Source: Eucalyptus grandis (lineage: Eukaryota > Streptophyta > Magnoliopsida > Myrtales > Myrtaceae). Taken from it: a stretch of 64,000 nucleotides of DNA. The position numbers and the translations under genes are program-made. Each line of letters opens with the position of its first letter. The first letter of the stretch is position 1. Under the pieces are notes generated by a model. The model saw only the letters and a program-made list of their open reading frames with translations. It did not search any database and was not told the origin of the DNA. Positions 24,886-37,538 of this stretch are shown piece after piece. Location: contig NC_052618.1 in assembly GCF_016545825.1 (NCBI RefSeq), forward strand, positions 41,548,196 through 41,612,195, written 5' to 3'.

Positions 24886-25637
24886 ATGCGTGGGCTTTCT
24901 TTTAATCCAATTAGAAAAAGAGCAAAAGTACAAAACAGTCTAATATGTATCGTAAAATTATAATTGATTCCTTAAAAAAAAGTACCAAACGGCTTACCAT
25001 GATTACGCCGAAGAGGAGACGACAGCAATTCAAAGGCAACAACGAGCGAAAAAGCTCGAGCTTCATCAAGCTTGAAGAACCTTGGAAGCTGAGGAGGCCA
25101 TGGTCGAGCCCAGTGAAACTCGAGCAGCCATGACCGCGAGCTCATGGAGCTCTAGCGGCTATGGCCAAGCTTCACTAAACTCGAGGAGATACCGCCACGA
25201 GCACCTCTTGGCATTCTAATATATCATGCTCTACACGAGAAAATATTTCGCATGCTCCTCATATCACGTAGCAATGACTTAGGAAAAGAAGCGAGATAAT
25301 TTAGAACTTAAATTTAAAATCAATTGAGATGCATATCACATGAGCTAAATGGGGAATACCATATCAACCATATAACCATATCCATATATTCAAACCCCTG
25401 AAAACTAGTTAGTCCATAATAAGAGTGATCGGTTTCAAAGTAGGTCGGTTCATGTTCAAAAACTCAAGATCAGTTCCTAGTCTGTGGAATTGAGAACCAG
25501 CCCACTCAATCAATAAGGATTTTTTTTTCTTCTTTTTGGTTTCTTCTATTCCTTACAAGTGGGATTTTCCCAACATTAAAAGAAAGAAAAATTACTAATT
25601 TGAGCTTACTTCAAAGTAAAAATGTAAAAAATATTTA

Positions 25638-26284
25638 GGCTCCATTCGTTTTATGGAAAATAACTTCTAAAAACTGTTTTTCGGATTTTCTAATGTTCGT
25701 TTAAAAAAAAATGAATTAGTCACGGAAAATATTTTCTACTATAAGAAAAAACACCTTTAAAAGTGCGCGAAATATTTTTCACTTTTGAAAAATGAAAACA
25801 TTTTACATAACTTATTCCACCTCATTTTCTTTCACTAAACACATTTTCATTTCATTTTCATATTTTCTTTTTCTTTTTTAAAAATTCAGTTTTAGTTTTT
25901 TTTCTTTACTTTCTTTCCTTTCTCTTCTTCTTCTTAGGCCTTAGCCGATTGCCGGCCACGGTGGTAGCTAGCAACCAACCATTGGCAAGCTCGGCTTCAA
26001 TTGGCCATAAGCCAGGTCAGTGAGGCTCGAGCTTGATCTAGCTACCGCCATGGTCAGCCACTGGCCTAGGTTGAAAAGGAAGAGAAAAAAATTAAAATTT
26101 AAAAAAAAATGAAAAATGAGTGCATGCAAGAAAAGATTTTCCTTATTGAATGATAGAAAATATTTTCTAGTTCATTTTCAAATTTTTGTCAAACATTAAA
26201 AAAATTGGTTATTTTCCTGAAAAATGGTTTCTTGGAGAACCATTTTTAGAAATAGTATATTTTTCGGGAAACAAAAGGAACCTG
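25638..26284. mobile_element. Long-arm foldback transposon relic
   Basis: The left end reads TTAGGCTCCATTCGTTTT followed by GGAAAAT. The right end reversed reads TCAGGTTCCTTTTGTTTC followed by CCGAAAAAT. Near the centre, GCCACGGTGGTAGCTAG (25,955) pairs with AGCTACCGCCATGG (about 26,040), so the whole 650 bp can fold back on itself. It carries no transposase. The open frame at 26,186-26,470 is partly this element. Confidence 0.55.
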
Positions 26285-26699
26285 AAATTTTTTTGCAAAT
26301 TCTTTAGTCCGGTTCCATATAAGGAATCGGAGATCTGGCCTCAAACTAGTCCGTTTGGTCCGGTCCGGCTCGCTTGCTGGATTGAACCGGGACGGACGCA
26401 GCCGCCCCTAGTCTGTAAATACTCTTTCCAATTTTTCCTTTCTATTTTTATTCTTCCCAGCTTCCGTTGACCGACGGGAGGGGGCAGGCCTCTGGGGAAA
26501 GTGGCAACATCGCAAATAACGCGAGAACGGAGGGCCGATGCCCAAGGGGGGGGCCCCTCCTCGTGGTAGACAGACATCACGCGAGGGTTTCGCCCAATAA
26601 AATCGCCACCCCCTTCGCCCCCTCCCCCCCTGTCTCGCTCCAGCACAGAAAAGGCCTCCCTCCTCGCGAGAGATTGTTGGAAACGAAGAACCTTCATTT

Positions 26700-26760
26700 C
26701 CCTCAATCTCTCTCTCTCTAGCTTCTCTCTCTAGCTCCTTCTCTCTCTAGCGCAGAGCAT
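26700..26760 (+). promoter_or_regulatory. CT-repeat leader of the phosphate carrier gene
   Basis: Repeated CTCTCTCTCTAG units end 17 bases before the start codon of the carrier gene. Pyrimidine-rich leaders of this kind are usual in plant housekeeping genes. No TATA box is evident at the expected distance. Confidence 0.5.
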
Positions 26761-26776
26761 TCCGCAGATCTCATCC

Positions 26777-29740
26777 ATGGCGTTCGCCGACGGCTCCAGC
26801 TCGCGGCAGTCGCTGATCCCCAGCTTCCTCTACGCCTCCTCCGCCTCCTCCAGGTCCCTCTACCTCGAGAAGATGCTCGCCTCCTCCGGCCCCCGCTCGG
26901 CCGCCCCCACCGCGGCGGCGGCGGCGTCCCCGGCGGCCGCGGATCGGAGCGGCTTCCTGATCCCGGCGCCCCAGGAGCCGTCGAAGAAGATCGCGATGTA
27001 CTCCCCGGAGTTCTACGCCGCCTGCACCTTCGGCGGCATCCTCAGCTGCGGCCTCACTCACATGACCGTCACCCCGCTCGACCTCGTCAAGTGTAATATG
27101 CAGGTCCGGAGCTCCGACTTCTTCGGGGTGGGGGGAGATCTCGCCGCGTTTCCGGGATCTTCCTCTTCTTTCGTTTCTCCTTTCTTTGCGCGCGTGTCGT
27201 GATCTGATTTGTCCGGGAGACTGGATCCTTCGCTTTCGTGTTCTTCAGATGTCTTGTGCGTATGCGTGTATAGGTAGCTGCATAACTGATCTTTCGTTAG
27301 TTGGATTGTATCTCTGATTCTAATCGCGTAAGACTTTGGAAGGATTGCGACTGGCGTGCTTGATTGTGCCTTATTTCATTAGTTCGATTATATCTCTGAT
27401 TCTAATCGCGTAAGACTTTGGAAGGATTGCGACTGGCGTTGTTTGATTGTGCCTTATGCTATTTGCTGCTGTATTTCTGGTCTGCTCGTGTAGAAAAGGC
27501 GGTCATATATGCATAGAGAGCTCGGATTTTGCTTAACTCGTGTATGTTGGTGCCATGAGCGTGTTTGGTGATTACTCAGGCCTGCGCATATTAGATCTCG
27601 CCGTGTAAAGAGTATCTATGAATGTGACGCGATGCGATTTTGTTTCTTTCTTGTGCTTTTGAGAATTTGGCCAAGTATCGTCTGTTCTTATGTAGATTTA
27701 ACGGTTTGAATCGCTTTCCCATGAAGATGGATCTTCATTTTGATGTTGAAATGTAGTGATTAACATCTTATGAATCATGTCTTGTGATGTTTCAGATTGA
27801 CCCTGCAAAGTACAAGAGCATTTCATCTGGTTTTGGAATTCTGCTAAAAGAGCAGGGCGTCAGGGGATTTTTCAGGGGCTGGGTGCCCACTCTGCTTGGT
27901 TACAGTGCCCAAGGTGCCTGCAAGTTTGGCTTCTACGAGTTCTTCAAGAAATATTACTCCGACATTGCTGGACCTGAGTTTTCCGCCAAGTACAAGACAT
28001 TGATCTACCTAGCCGGCTCTGCATCTGCTGAGGTCATAGCCGATGTTGCCCTTTGCCCCTTCGAAGCAGTGAAGGTCAGAGTGCAAACTCAGCCTGGATT
28101 TGCAAGAGGTCTGTCAGATGGATTGCCCAAGTTTGTAAAATCTGAGGGCGCTCTTGGGTATGTGTCCAACACATGCATTTTTTGTTGTTTCAACCAAGTC
28201 ATAGTCTTGTTTGTGTTGTAACTTTCTGCTGCCTATTAATGCAGGTTATACAAGGGCATTGTTCCTCTCTGGGGTCGTCAAATACCATGTAAGTTTGGCA
28301 AATTACCACTGTTTTTCTTTAGATATATAGTTCTACCAAAAGTATATTCACAATATTATCCTCCTCATATTCAATTTCAAAGAGAGCTGGTTTTGTTCGC
28401 TTGTTTTACCACAACATGTTATTGGAGAAGTAAATAAACCACAACAGTGGCCCCATGTTTGCGGAGTTTCTACCAATATATACATTTAGTGGTCCATTGA
28501 AGCCACCTGTTACTGAAGTTGATCTTCTTGCACTGGCTATTTACTTCTCCCTTTTTCTGCTTTGATATGTAAAAAGCTCATCACATTTGGGGATGTCACT
28601 TGATACTTACTCATGTTTTACTTCTCATGGCGTTAGGTCTTCAAATTTGTTGACTCTTGCATGCAATAACAAACTTTCTTTATGATGCTTGAGAGCTTGT
28701 CAACATCACTAGTACCTAATGAATAAGTAATGTCTGCAATCATGTCCCTGGCAAATAGCTTAAGCTGGCAAAGCATTTAAGGGCCTGTCTGCAATCACAT
28801 CCCCTTCCAATTTGTTTACTCTTGCACTTTGACTCTTTTTTTTTCCCTTTAAAATCCAAAACTCTTGAAACTTTCACAACACTCCAATGTTGACACTTGG
28901 ATTCATGAACAATTTTTTCATAATTTTCTGAAATTTGAATACTTTTAGATTTTGGTGGGCTTTTTGCTTTTATTCAGATTCAAACATATAGGCCCTAAGA
29001 TAGTTTGGCTTGGGACTTTCTGTGCAGTTGTGCGGATCAGTCCCCTCATCTACTTATTTACTAGCTATTGCATAGGCTGGCTTCTCTTCCATTTTGAAAT
29101 TTTAACAGCACTATCTGCAGGAACTTAGTTAACTAACATGCATTTTCTTGCAGATACCATGATGAAGTTTGCATCTTTTGAGACCATTGTTGAGATGATC
29201 TACAAATATGCCATGCCCCAACCAAAAGATCAGTGCAGTAAAGGTTTGCAGCTTGGTGTCAGTTTCGCTGGTGGTTATGTGGCAGGTGTTTTCTGTGCCA
29301 TCGTGTCTCATCCTGCCGACAATCTTGTCTCTTTCCTCAACAACGCTAAGGGAGCAACCGTCGGTGATGTGAGTGCTCCACTTGCTGAACTTCCCTGTCC
29401 TTCATCTCTTGGCTTGGATCTGATATCTGCTTTACTGACTACTGTTTGTTTTCTCATTGTGCAGGCTGTGAAGAAACTAGGTCTGTGGGGTCTCTTCACC
29501 CGTGGTCTTCCTCTCCGTATAGTCATGATCGGTACTCTTACTGGAGCCCAATGGGGTATCTACGACGCATTCAAAGTCTTTGTGGGACTGTAAGTTTTCT
29601 CCAGAAATTTCAAATCTCTTAAACTTAAGTCTCTCCATACATTGTTCGAATACTAATGGCAACTTATTACTAATTCTAGGCCAACAACGGGTGGTGTCAC
29701 TCCGGCTCCTGCCCCCACTACTGAGCTTGCCAAGGTTTAG
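26777..29740 (+). CDS. MPT3: Mitochondrial phosphate carrier protein, 6 exons
   Basis: Exons: 26,777-27,103; 27,796-28,157; 28,245-28,288; 29,154-29,368; 29,465-29,589; 29,680-29,740. All introns are GT-AG and the joined frame is open for 377 residues. The protein imports phosphate into the mitochondrial matrix with protons for ATP synthesis, in the inner membrane (SLC25 family). The three family signatures are present: TPLDLVK (about residue 101), CPFEAVK in the second repeat and HPADNLVS in the third. The N-terminal 65 residues are serine/alanine-rich, then [20 protein letters not shown] leads into [19 protein letters not shown], as in plant carriers of the PHT3 group. A 44-base exon 3 is unusually small. 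The gene converges on V-ATPase subunit C. The symbol is by family resemblance; which paralogue it is cannot be told here. Confidence 0.95.
27297..27462. repeat. Tandem duplication in the carrier's first intron
   Basis: Two adjacent copies of about 82 bases (from 27,297 and from 27,379) share CTCTGATTCTAATCGCGTAA and GACTTTGGAAGGATTGCGAC with only a few changes. It does not affect the splice sites. Confidence 0.85.
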
Positions 29741-31403
29741 AACGTCTTAGTGACCAAGGGACCGGCATTTGTCTCAGACATCAAGACTCATCTGCATTGG
29801 GAAGTAATAATAGTAGATTTGCTGGAGCTGGTTCAATGGCTCTCGAAGTGATTTGACTATTCTTTCGTATTCGGAACTCAAGTGTTCAATTTTTACTCAA
29901 CTGATTTTTGTTTTGGGGAGGATGGCTAGGTCCTGTCCTTGGATCTCTATTAAATCTTTTTGTAGCTAGGTCGCATGTTTTAAAGTTCGGTTGAAACTAA
30001 GATTTTGAATCCCCCCCATTAAGGGTGACAGAGGCATGGAAACTAAATAAACAGACAGTTTGGGGGCCATAGCATGAGGTATACTTTTGGAGACTCGAGA
30101 TCTTTCCATCTTATATTAACCATCCTCTGTCATTTTTTTTCTTGCTATCTCTTTGCCTTATTCATCTAAAACCGTGCTGTTATTTCTGTTTCAATGCCAC
30201 TAACTATCCTTCACTCCCTAAGCTCTGCTGAGCTAAAAAAATTATGTAAGTCTCGATCGTTGTTGCATATGACCTATTGCTTGAATGAATCCGCCCTGTC
30301 CAGGTGCAGCGTGGTGAGGACTATAATTCCCCGATGCCTTTTACTTTTTGGCTATATTGCTTACATGCCCTTTGAGGGTACCTCCGGTTTTCATCCCCGG
30401 AGCATTGCAAAATTGGTAATAGTGCGGTGAGCCTTATTCAGTGACGAATTTTTTGTCCACAAACCATGGGGTCCGGTTCATAGCTTGGAGTATTTTTCAG
30501 TGTTTCATGATGCGTTGCCAGCGATGATATCGTGAATTGGTCTAGCGGAATATGCAATAAGCTTTCCTCATATGAGGACCAGCAAAATTTGGCGTTAAAA
30601 TAAGTGGATCGGCGAACTTAAAAGCGACGCATTATCCTACTAATGATAAAAGTTTCGCTACCGAAGGATGGAGCTAGTGCCTAATTTCAGCTCATGTGCG
30701 TTCCACTTAGTCCAGTTAGACAGTGCCTCTTTCACAACCAGCTATAACAAGAATTAAAATTCTGCAAGAGGTGGCTGGTTTAACAACATTACTTAATAGC
30801 GGTGGAGAGAGATGACACGGATCTTCCAGTGCGCTAGGAGATTATTCCTCCAACTTTCCTCCCACAGTAGATTCATTGTGCTTGGAATCAATGCTGAAGA
30901 CACCGAACCTTTCAACTTTTGTTCTGCTTGGAATAAATCTATCATTCTATCCTTCTCTTTTCAGCTAGTTTTGGGGTTTTAACCCTTGAGTCAGATTCGT
31001 GGTCGGCAATTTTTTCTTGTGCTGGTGTGGAATATAAATTGCTAAATCCCCTCAGCAGGCAAATGGCGCATATACCTATCTCAAGTTCATCCCCAAAACT
31101 CAGAAGGCTCATTCACCAGCACAACTAAAGATCTTATCCATAATTATAAAATGGAAAATGATGTTCAAATAGATCTTAGTACCACAATATAGGTAGCCAC
31201 AGGATACCCACGAAAACCATCACTCATATTCAATAAATATTAAAAAGAAAAAACCCCACTTGAACTCCAGAACGCTAAAATTACAGAGAAATAACAAAAG
31301 AATAAGTTTATTGACGCTATAATACAATATCTCAGCTGATACCTGTCCTCTGTTATTACTTAAACAGATGAATTCCCGGAACTCGGACCATCTTAAACAG
31401 TCA
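29741..31403. other. Gap between convergent carrier and V-ATPase genes
   Basis: Holds the 3' untranslated regions of both genes. CTAAATAAACAG near 30,045 contains an AATAAA suitable for polyadenylation of the carrier mRNA. A frame at 30,194-30,430 has no recognisable content. No further gene is visible. Confidence 0.5.
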
Positions 31404-34400
31404 TCAAGCAATGTTGATCGTGAAGGAAACGTACGGATGAGTATCTGCGTCACCTCCCAGCCCGGCCATCCCTCCTGCATCTTCTTCAGGTTTCCAGTAT
31501 GCACTGTAATAAATAAGACAGATGGGATCATGAGTCCAGAATTATTTATTCAGGAAAAGCTGCATGTTTAGCAGTTAATAACCTAATATGCAACCATGTG
31601 CAAAAGATGGATAATGTGAGACTAATTAGATGTTGAGACCAAACATCAACATCAGCCCATCAGCCAGTGACTGTGCAAGCACCTCTCTGTGTGCGTGTGT
31701 GCACGCGTGAGAGAGAGAGAGAGAGAGGGGGGGAGAGATCAAGCTCGCAGTTACATCATCTTCTATACAGATCTGATCAAACAAATTTATACGAATCATC
31801 AAATGAAAAGTAGAATAAAAAGATTTCTCCCAGAAGTTACAAAAATAGCCTGCCTTCTTTGTGGCCTTTTGCTTGTGGTTGCTCTTGAAATGATTCAAAC
31901 TCATGGTCAGAGATGCAAGGCATGGAGAGAGAGAGAGAGAGAGAGACAAAAGATTGGGGGGGGAGAACATACGGACACCAACAGAAGTAACAGAAATTGA
32001 CAAAGCAGCACCAGCCATGACAAGAGAAGACCTAGAAATTTGAGTTTAGGGGAAGAAAGTTAAAAAGTTCGCCTACAATCAACAAATTCTGGCAGAAGTG
32101 GGGTGCCATGTCCATTACCAAGGTCCACAAATTGATTAGCTAGATCAAAATTCCACAGAAAATTGCTCTTGAAAGCACTTTTATAGTGACTCCCACATTA
32201 AGGTGAGAAAAGGGAAACTCATATAGGTCTTGCCAGAAGTCAATTGTGAATAACACCACAATCACTTCAGCCTAAACTTTACAGACCAGCAGTATGATAT
32301 CCATCATTGACGATGCAATAGTCCACACTTTTCTTTTTTAGCCATGAATACAGTCTACGCTTTTGACAATAGCAAAGGTAGGCACTAGATTTTATCAGCC
32401 AAAGTACTCGAAGGAAACATGATATGATACGAATTTAATCATGTGTTTGAAATTAAGTAAAGCTTTGATGTTTGACTTGCCTGTGTGTATTGTCGCACAA
32501 GCCTTCAAGAATTGAACGCACTTTTTTCTCACCTTTCACTGATGGAGCAAGAACACATGCCTGAATGCACAAAAAACATTACACTAAATAAGTCAACTAT
32601 AAATGAAGAAAGCAATAGCACTAAGGGACAGAGTATGGCATCAAGCTCACCAAGAAAGATGGCGGCAAACCGTATCGCAAAATACTCTCTGCAAAGACAC
32701 GTACAGCACAAAAGTGCATCCACGAACTGAAAACCTACAGTTAAGCAACCCACAGAATAACAAGCATGCCGAAGCAAAATAGAGCAACTATAATGGTACA
32801 ATGCACTCGTTATTGCAATTAACAGACATATACAACAGCAACATAATGTAATTTCTGCAACATAAACAAGAAAAGAAAAAGGAATCAAGACATGTTTTAT
32901 CATTATTGTCATGGTAAAGGTCCAATGCTCCTTCCCTCAAAATAGAAGGCATATAACACTGGTAACCTCTCATCACTCACTTTTCAAGCAAATACTGAAT
33001 GACAATGACTGTAAGAAATCTCCAATCAGGAACCCCATCCAGAACTCATAAGTTATCTCATTAGGGTTATCAGCCTACGTGCCTACCCATTATTTAATAG
33101 TGCACGAGGAGCTAACCACAGCCTGATGCTTTGCATGATGGACAGCAGATATACATCACCTTTCAAGATTAGCATCCTAGGTTCAAGATCAAGATTAACA
33201 AAAAAGATACCTCTCCGTAACTGGTATAGCACCATTGCAAAAGAGAATTTCTAAAATTCTCTTGATCCCGCATCAACCTCTCCAACTCTTGCTTCCTGCC
33301 CTCTTGTGCCTCTAAATTGTATTCAAAGTCACGAATCTACATGGCAACCAAAAACAATCAATTAGATCTCCGATCCACACAGACAATTTGGATATCTTTG
33401 TTAAATGCACCTAAATGCTTTGGAAGAACAAAGCATGACTAGAATACAACAATCTTTAGCTGAAAGAAATTACAAGGTGTACAAAAAAATTCTTGAAATA
33501 TGCAAGTTGAGACCAGCTGTTGTTGAGTTTTGTCACTTTTTAGTACTCATGCATCAGGAAAAGCCAGTGCAACTAATCGGGAGGCACACCTGAAAACCTC
33601 TTTCCCGAGCAGTCGTCCGAAAGTTATCAGCAACTCGGCTAAAGAGCGTTACAGTGTAAAGAGCATATTCATTATCCTCATGTAACTGCTTCGAGGATCT
33701 GGGGACCTGACAGAACAGAAAATTAGTAAGACATGGCGAGAAGAAGGTAGGCCAGAAAGTTGTAGATACTATCTTGGCAACACATCATATGCAACAAAGG
33801 TAGCACTCATTATGATAGCAAGGCAGTGCCAACGGTCATGAAAATAGCACATGGAGTGAGGATGTAGAGATAAAAGAAACACTTACCACATAGCTTGTCA
33901 AAGTTTCATAGCTTGACAACCAATCCTTCTGTGAATATTTAGGTACTACTGCAAGGAGAGTTGTCAAGTTTTCTGAAATGACAATATCCTCAGGTTTGAC
34001 CAGATTTGAAAGATCACGGACAGCTAAGCTGAAGTATAGAGAGAAGTAACCAAGCAATGAGTAATAAAAACATTCTTGCCGTAGCTCAATCAGAACCGGT
34101 ATAGTAGCTTTACCTTCCACTCTGCTTTCTGTTGATAGCATTCAGCTGACTCCGCACATTGTTATACTCAGCAACACGAACCTAAAATACAAGATCAATA
34201 CATGCTTCAATTTGAAAAAGATTTGATGAACTAACAGGCAATGGTCATAATAGTATGTATGAGCTTTGCACGGAAGAGGTGCTCAATTTGATGTCTAATA
34301 ACCTATACTTGCTAAGCTGAACTCTTGCAGCAACAACAACAACATCACCGTCATCATCAACCGACAAAGCTTTACCCGCTAAGCCGAGTTCATCACACGA

Positions 34401-35449
34401 ATGCTGTCACGCCTAATTCTTACTCCCTTTGCTACTAGACTATCGAATAAGATTTTCTATGAGCAAACAGAAGCAAAACTAAGTCTCTCCCTCACACAGA
34501 CCAACTACCTCATTTAGCTAAGGAAGGCATCAAGGGATAACATGTACATACACTTAACATGAAAAGCAAAAGGAAGGTTTTTACCTTCAGATCATCTTCG
34601 ATCTTCGCGACTTGTCCCTGAATTGTGTCGACAGTCTCCCTCAAGGGAGCCATCGCAGGGTACTTAGCATCATCCCAGACAAACCTTCCATGCAAGATCA
34701 AGGCTCAGTTCCCGACACAAAGATTACTTCTACATGCTAAAAGGTTAAAAAAAAAACCAAAAAAATTACACAGAAGCAGTTCTAAACTGTCGTAAGTCCC
34801 TCCATCTCGACAAAAGGCCCGAAATCGAATTCGCAACCCGAAACACGGGCACCAAATTTCCCAGAAAGAGCAACACAATCAAGAACCAATCACATACTTC
34901 GTGAGGTAAGAGTCAACCGGCACGCCATCCACCGTAAGAGAACTGCTCTCCACGCCCGACACCCTCTCCAGCTCCTCGATCTGGCGCCTGATCTTGTGCG
35001 ACACGCCTTCCACAAAGGTGTTCGACTGCACAATTACCCACACACGCATCCCAGTTACCCACTCCGCCCGAAGAAAATCAGCAGGCAAACGCCTCGCGAT
35101 CCTCAAATCCCCAAACTTAGACGAAGAGGAATCAAAAATCACCTTTTGGAGATCGTCGCTGAGGGCGAGGAGGGAGTCCAGGGTTCCCACGCGGAGATTG
35201 GGGATGTTGAACTGCAGAATCGAGCAGGATCGTCAGGTTCGACAAAGATCGGAGGAAGCGAGCACGGTCTCGGAGCCGGATCTCGAAGGGAAGGAAAGGA
35301 ACGAAGGAAGGAGGAGGAGGACGTACCCGGTAGAGAGGGGTGTCGAAGGAGTGCCTGGAGATCTGCTCCTGGAGGCGGTTCCAGAGGGACGCGGCGGACG
35401 CGGAGCCCTGCTGCACCGGGAGCGACACCACCCAGTATCGGCTCGCCAT
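31404..35449 (-). CDS. VHA-C: V-type proton ATPase subunit C, 11 exons
   Basis: Exons (minus): 35,449-35,327; 35,211-35,143; 35,025-34,898; 34,684-34,585; 34,181-34,114; 34,028-33,887; 33,706-33,590; 33,336-33,211; 32,734-32,651; 32,560-32,481; 31,503-31,404. The joined frame is intact, 378 residues; the Arabidopsis protein (DET3) is about the same length. Subunit C is a peripheral stalk protein joining V1 to V0, and its dissociation switches the pump off. Landmarks in order are MASRYWVVSLPV, SLWNRLQEQIS, FNIPNLRVGTLDSLL, LTVDGVPVDSYLTK, AVRDLSNLVKPEDI, VPKYSQKDWLSSYETL, FSSWMHFCAVRVFAESILRY and the end THPYVSFTINIA. Ten introns are present and nine are GT-AG. The last uses GC-AG (donor ACACAG|GCAAGT at 32,480-32,479). 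It acts at the tonoplast and the trans-Golgi. Its 5' end is GC-rich. Confidence 0.96.
31708..31950. repeat. Two (GA)n tracts in a V-ATPase intron
   Basis: GA runs at about 31,709-31,727 and 31,924-31,946, both inside the last intron of the V-ATPase gene. On the gene's coding strand they are pyrimidine tracts. Confidence 0.85.
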
Positions 35450-37440
35450 TGTCTTCCCGAGCTCGCTGGCGGCGGCGGCGGAGAGAGGGCGGCGATCGGA
35501 GGAGGTGGTGGTCGTGGGAGTGCGGTCCTTCGAGAGTGGAGCGATGCGGTGGCGAAGCTCCTTTTCCTTTCGTTTCCTTCGTTTTTTGCCGGACGTCGCT
35601 CCAAAATCTCGCAGGCTGCGGTGGCTCCTCTTTCCTTTTTGTATTTTTCCCCTTAATTAGACATTGGTGTGGAGACACGTAGGCAGTACTCGCGAGGTGC
35701 GATCCTATTTCATAATGGTAGATGAAGAATTTTTTTTTTTTGATATAAAGTTGATTATTATTTTTTTTGATGACGCAGGGAATCCGCGTACTATACCAAC
35801 ATGGGCAGCCCGACAGATCTGAGGTAACAGGAGGTAAACCTAGGGCGACACTAGCAAAAAATCCACCGCCCCGACATCGCACTTAAGATCCCGTATAGCC
35901 AGCGATATTTGAACTTCTCCCCTCTCGCAAAGGATCATGGGAGCACTTATTCAACTAGGTCACCGCAGACGATAGTAAGTTGATTATTTTCTTTTATGGT
36001 CGGAAGAGTGGCTTTTTTCTTTTTTCTTTTTTTTGAGCAAGGGAAGAGTGGCTTGTTTAATTGAGTGGACATGTAGGGTGCGTTTGTCTATAACAAGTTG
36101 CTTGGGTCTCTTGTCGGAAATAAGAGAAAATTTCAAATAAATAAATGTGTAAAGTGTCATCATTTTTTCAAATAAAGGTTTGAAATGGAATTTGTGTCAA
36201 ATAGAAGTTGAAAGTGGATGTTGTGTCAAAGAAGAACTTAAAGTGGCCATGGTTATTATTGATTGCCAGTCGACTAAATATTCTGACTAGCCAAAATGCA
36301 TTTTTGTCTAAATATAATTTTAATTTTATATTCTTTTTTTCTCTTTTTGAAAAGGCACATGTGACCGTTGGTTAGGGCTAATGAAGACTCGGTTACCCTT
36401 GTTAGCCCTTGCCAGTGGGCAACGCGACCCATGCCCAAACCTAGAGAGGATAGCCTTCCCTAAGACAAGGCGACCCTCACCTTGCCCAGGCAAGACCATC
36501 TCTTGCTAGATCGAGTGAAGGAAACCCTCATCTAGCCTTTCCTGGGCATTGTCAGTCAACGAAACACTAGTGAAGAAAAAAGAAAAACCAGAAAAAGGAA
36601 AAAATTCAAAAAAAAAATGTGAATAATGAAAATATTATTGACGAGTTAGAAAGTTAGATCCTTATGTGAAACAAATACAATCACTTCGAGCTTTTATTTG
36701 AAGTAAGATATACTTAAAATCCTTATTTAATAAAATAATGGCACTTTAGGCCATTGTTTAAACTAGTGTCCATTTTATGTTTTTATTTAAGAAAACAAAA
36801 GTACTTTATTCCTTTATTTGAAATTTTCCCTAAGAACTAATGAATGGATGGAAAATGTTTTCATCATTTATGAAAATATTTAGGCATAATTCTTGTTGAT
36901 AATAATAATATTGTCCCTTAACTAATTTTTATAAGCGATATAACCAATTAGTTTTATGAAAACGATTTTCAAATCATTTAATTTTTTTTTTTATGAAACA
37001 AACAAACCCTTAACATGTGTTTGTCTAAAAAAAAAAAAAAACTTCATAACAAAAGGAAAATGCTTTTCCAGAAATAACTTTTTCAAAAAATGTTTTGCTT
37101 TTTTAAAATTAGGAATTCGTTTTTATAATTTTAACCATACATATTTTCTTTGACCGTAAATAGTTAGTGTTTGACCAATTATGTACAACAAACCAAACTA
37201 ATGAAAGTCCAAAAAACTAGTTCTCAAAAAATTCTTTCATCTAAACACACTTGTAACGTGTTATTATTAAAATGAGTGAATCATGTAATTACTTAATGTA
37301 AAGATAATTTTGAAAAGTTAAAAGCGAGACAAAAAGGAATTTTCAATTTATATAAATGGATTTGCTGATTCTTAATATATATTTTTATATGCTCAACTTT
37401 TAGTTCGGAAAGCCCCCGGTAATTTTTTTTTTTTTTTTAA
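35450..37440. other. V-ATPase upstream region and repeats
   Basis: The first 200 bases are the GC-rich 5' leader and promoter of the V-ATPase gene. Further on is AT-rich DNA with repeat phrasing at about 36,070-36,620 (GTGCGTTTGTCTATAAC) and at 36,950-37,220 similar to other foldback ends, but without ends I can define. No gene is supported. Confidence 0.45.
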
Positions 37441-37538
37441 AAAGAGTGGGTCTTTTGCCCTCCTCTTCCGAAACACGAAACATCTTCTCGGCTCGTAAAG
37501 CTCCCTGTCCCAAATGTCCAAACCCTAACAACTGCTCC
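37441..37538 (+). promoter_or_regulatory. Upstream half of the TIM44 promoter, with telo-box
   Basis: AAACCCTAA (37,520-37,528) is a telo-box, common in plant promoters of mitochondrial and ribosomal biogenesis genes. The same block is found, without interruption, in the inverted copy at about 56,900-57,010 and there runs straight into the 5' leader. This shows the piece belonged to the TIM44 upstream region before a transposon split it. Transcription start is not determinable. Confidence 0.6.

Noticed and set aside
34994..35882. Several long frames on both strands around the V-ATPase first exons
   Set aside because: They are out-of-frame readings of exons 1-3 and the GC-rich leader. The spliced minus-strand V-ATPase model explains the region fully.
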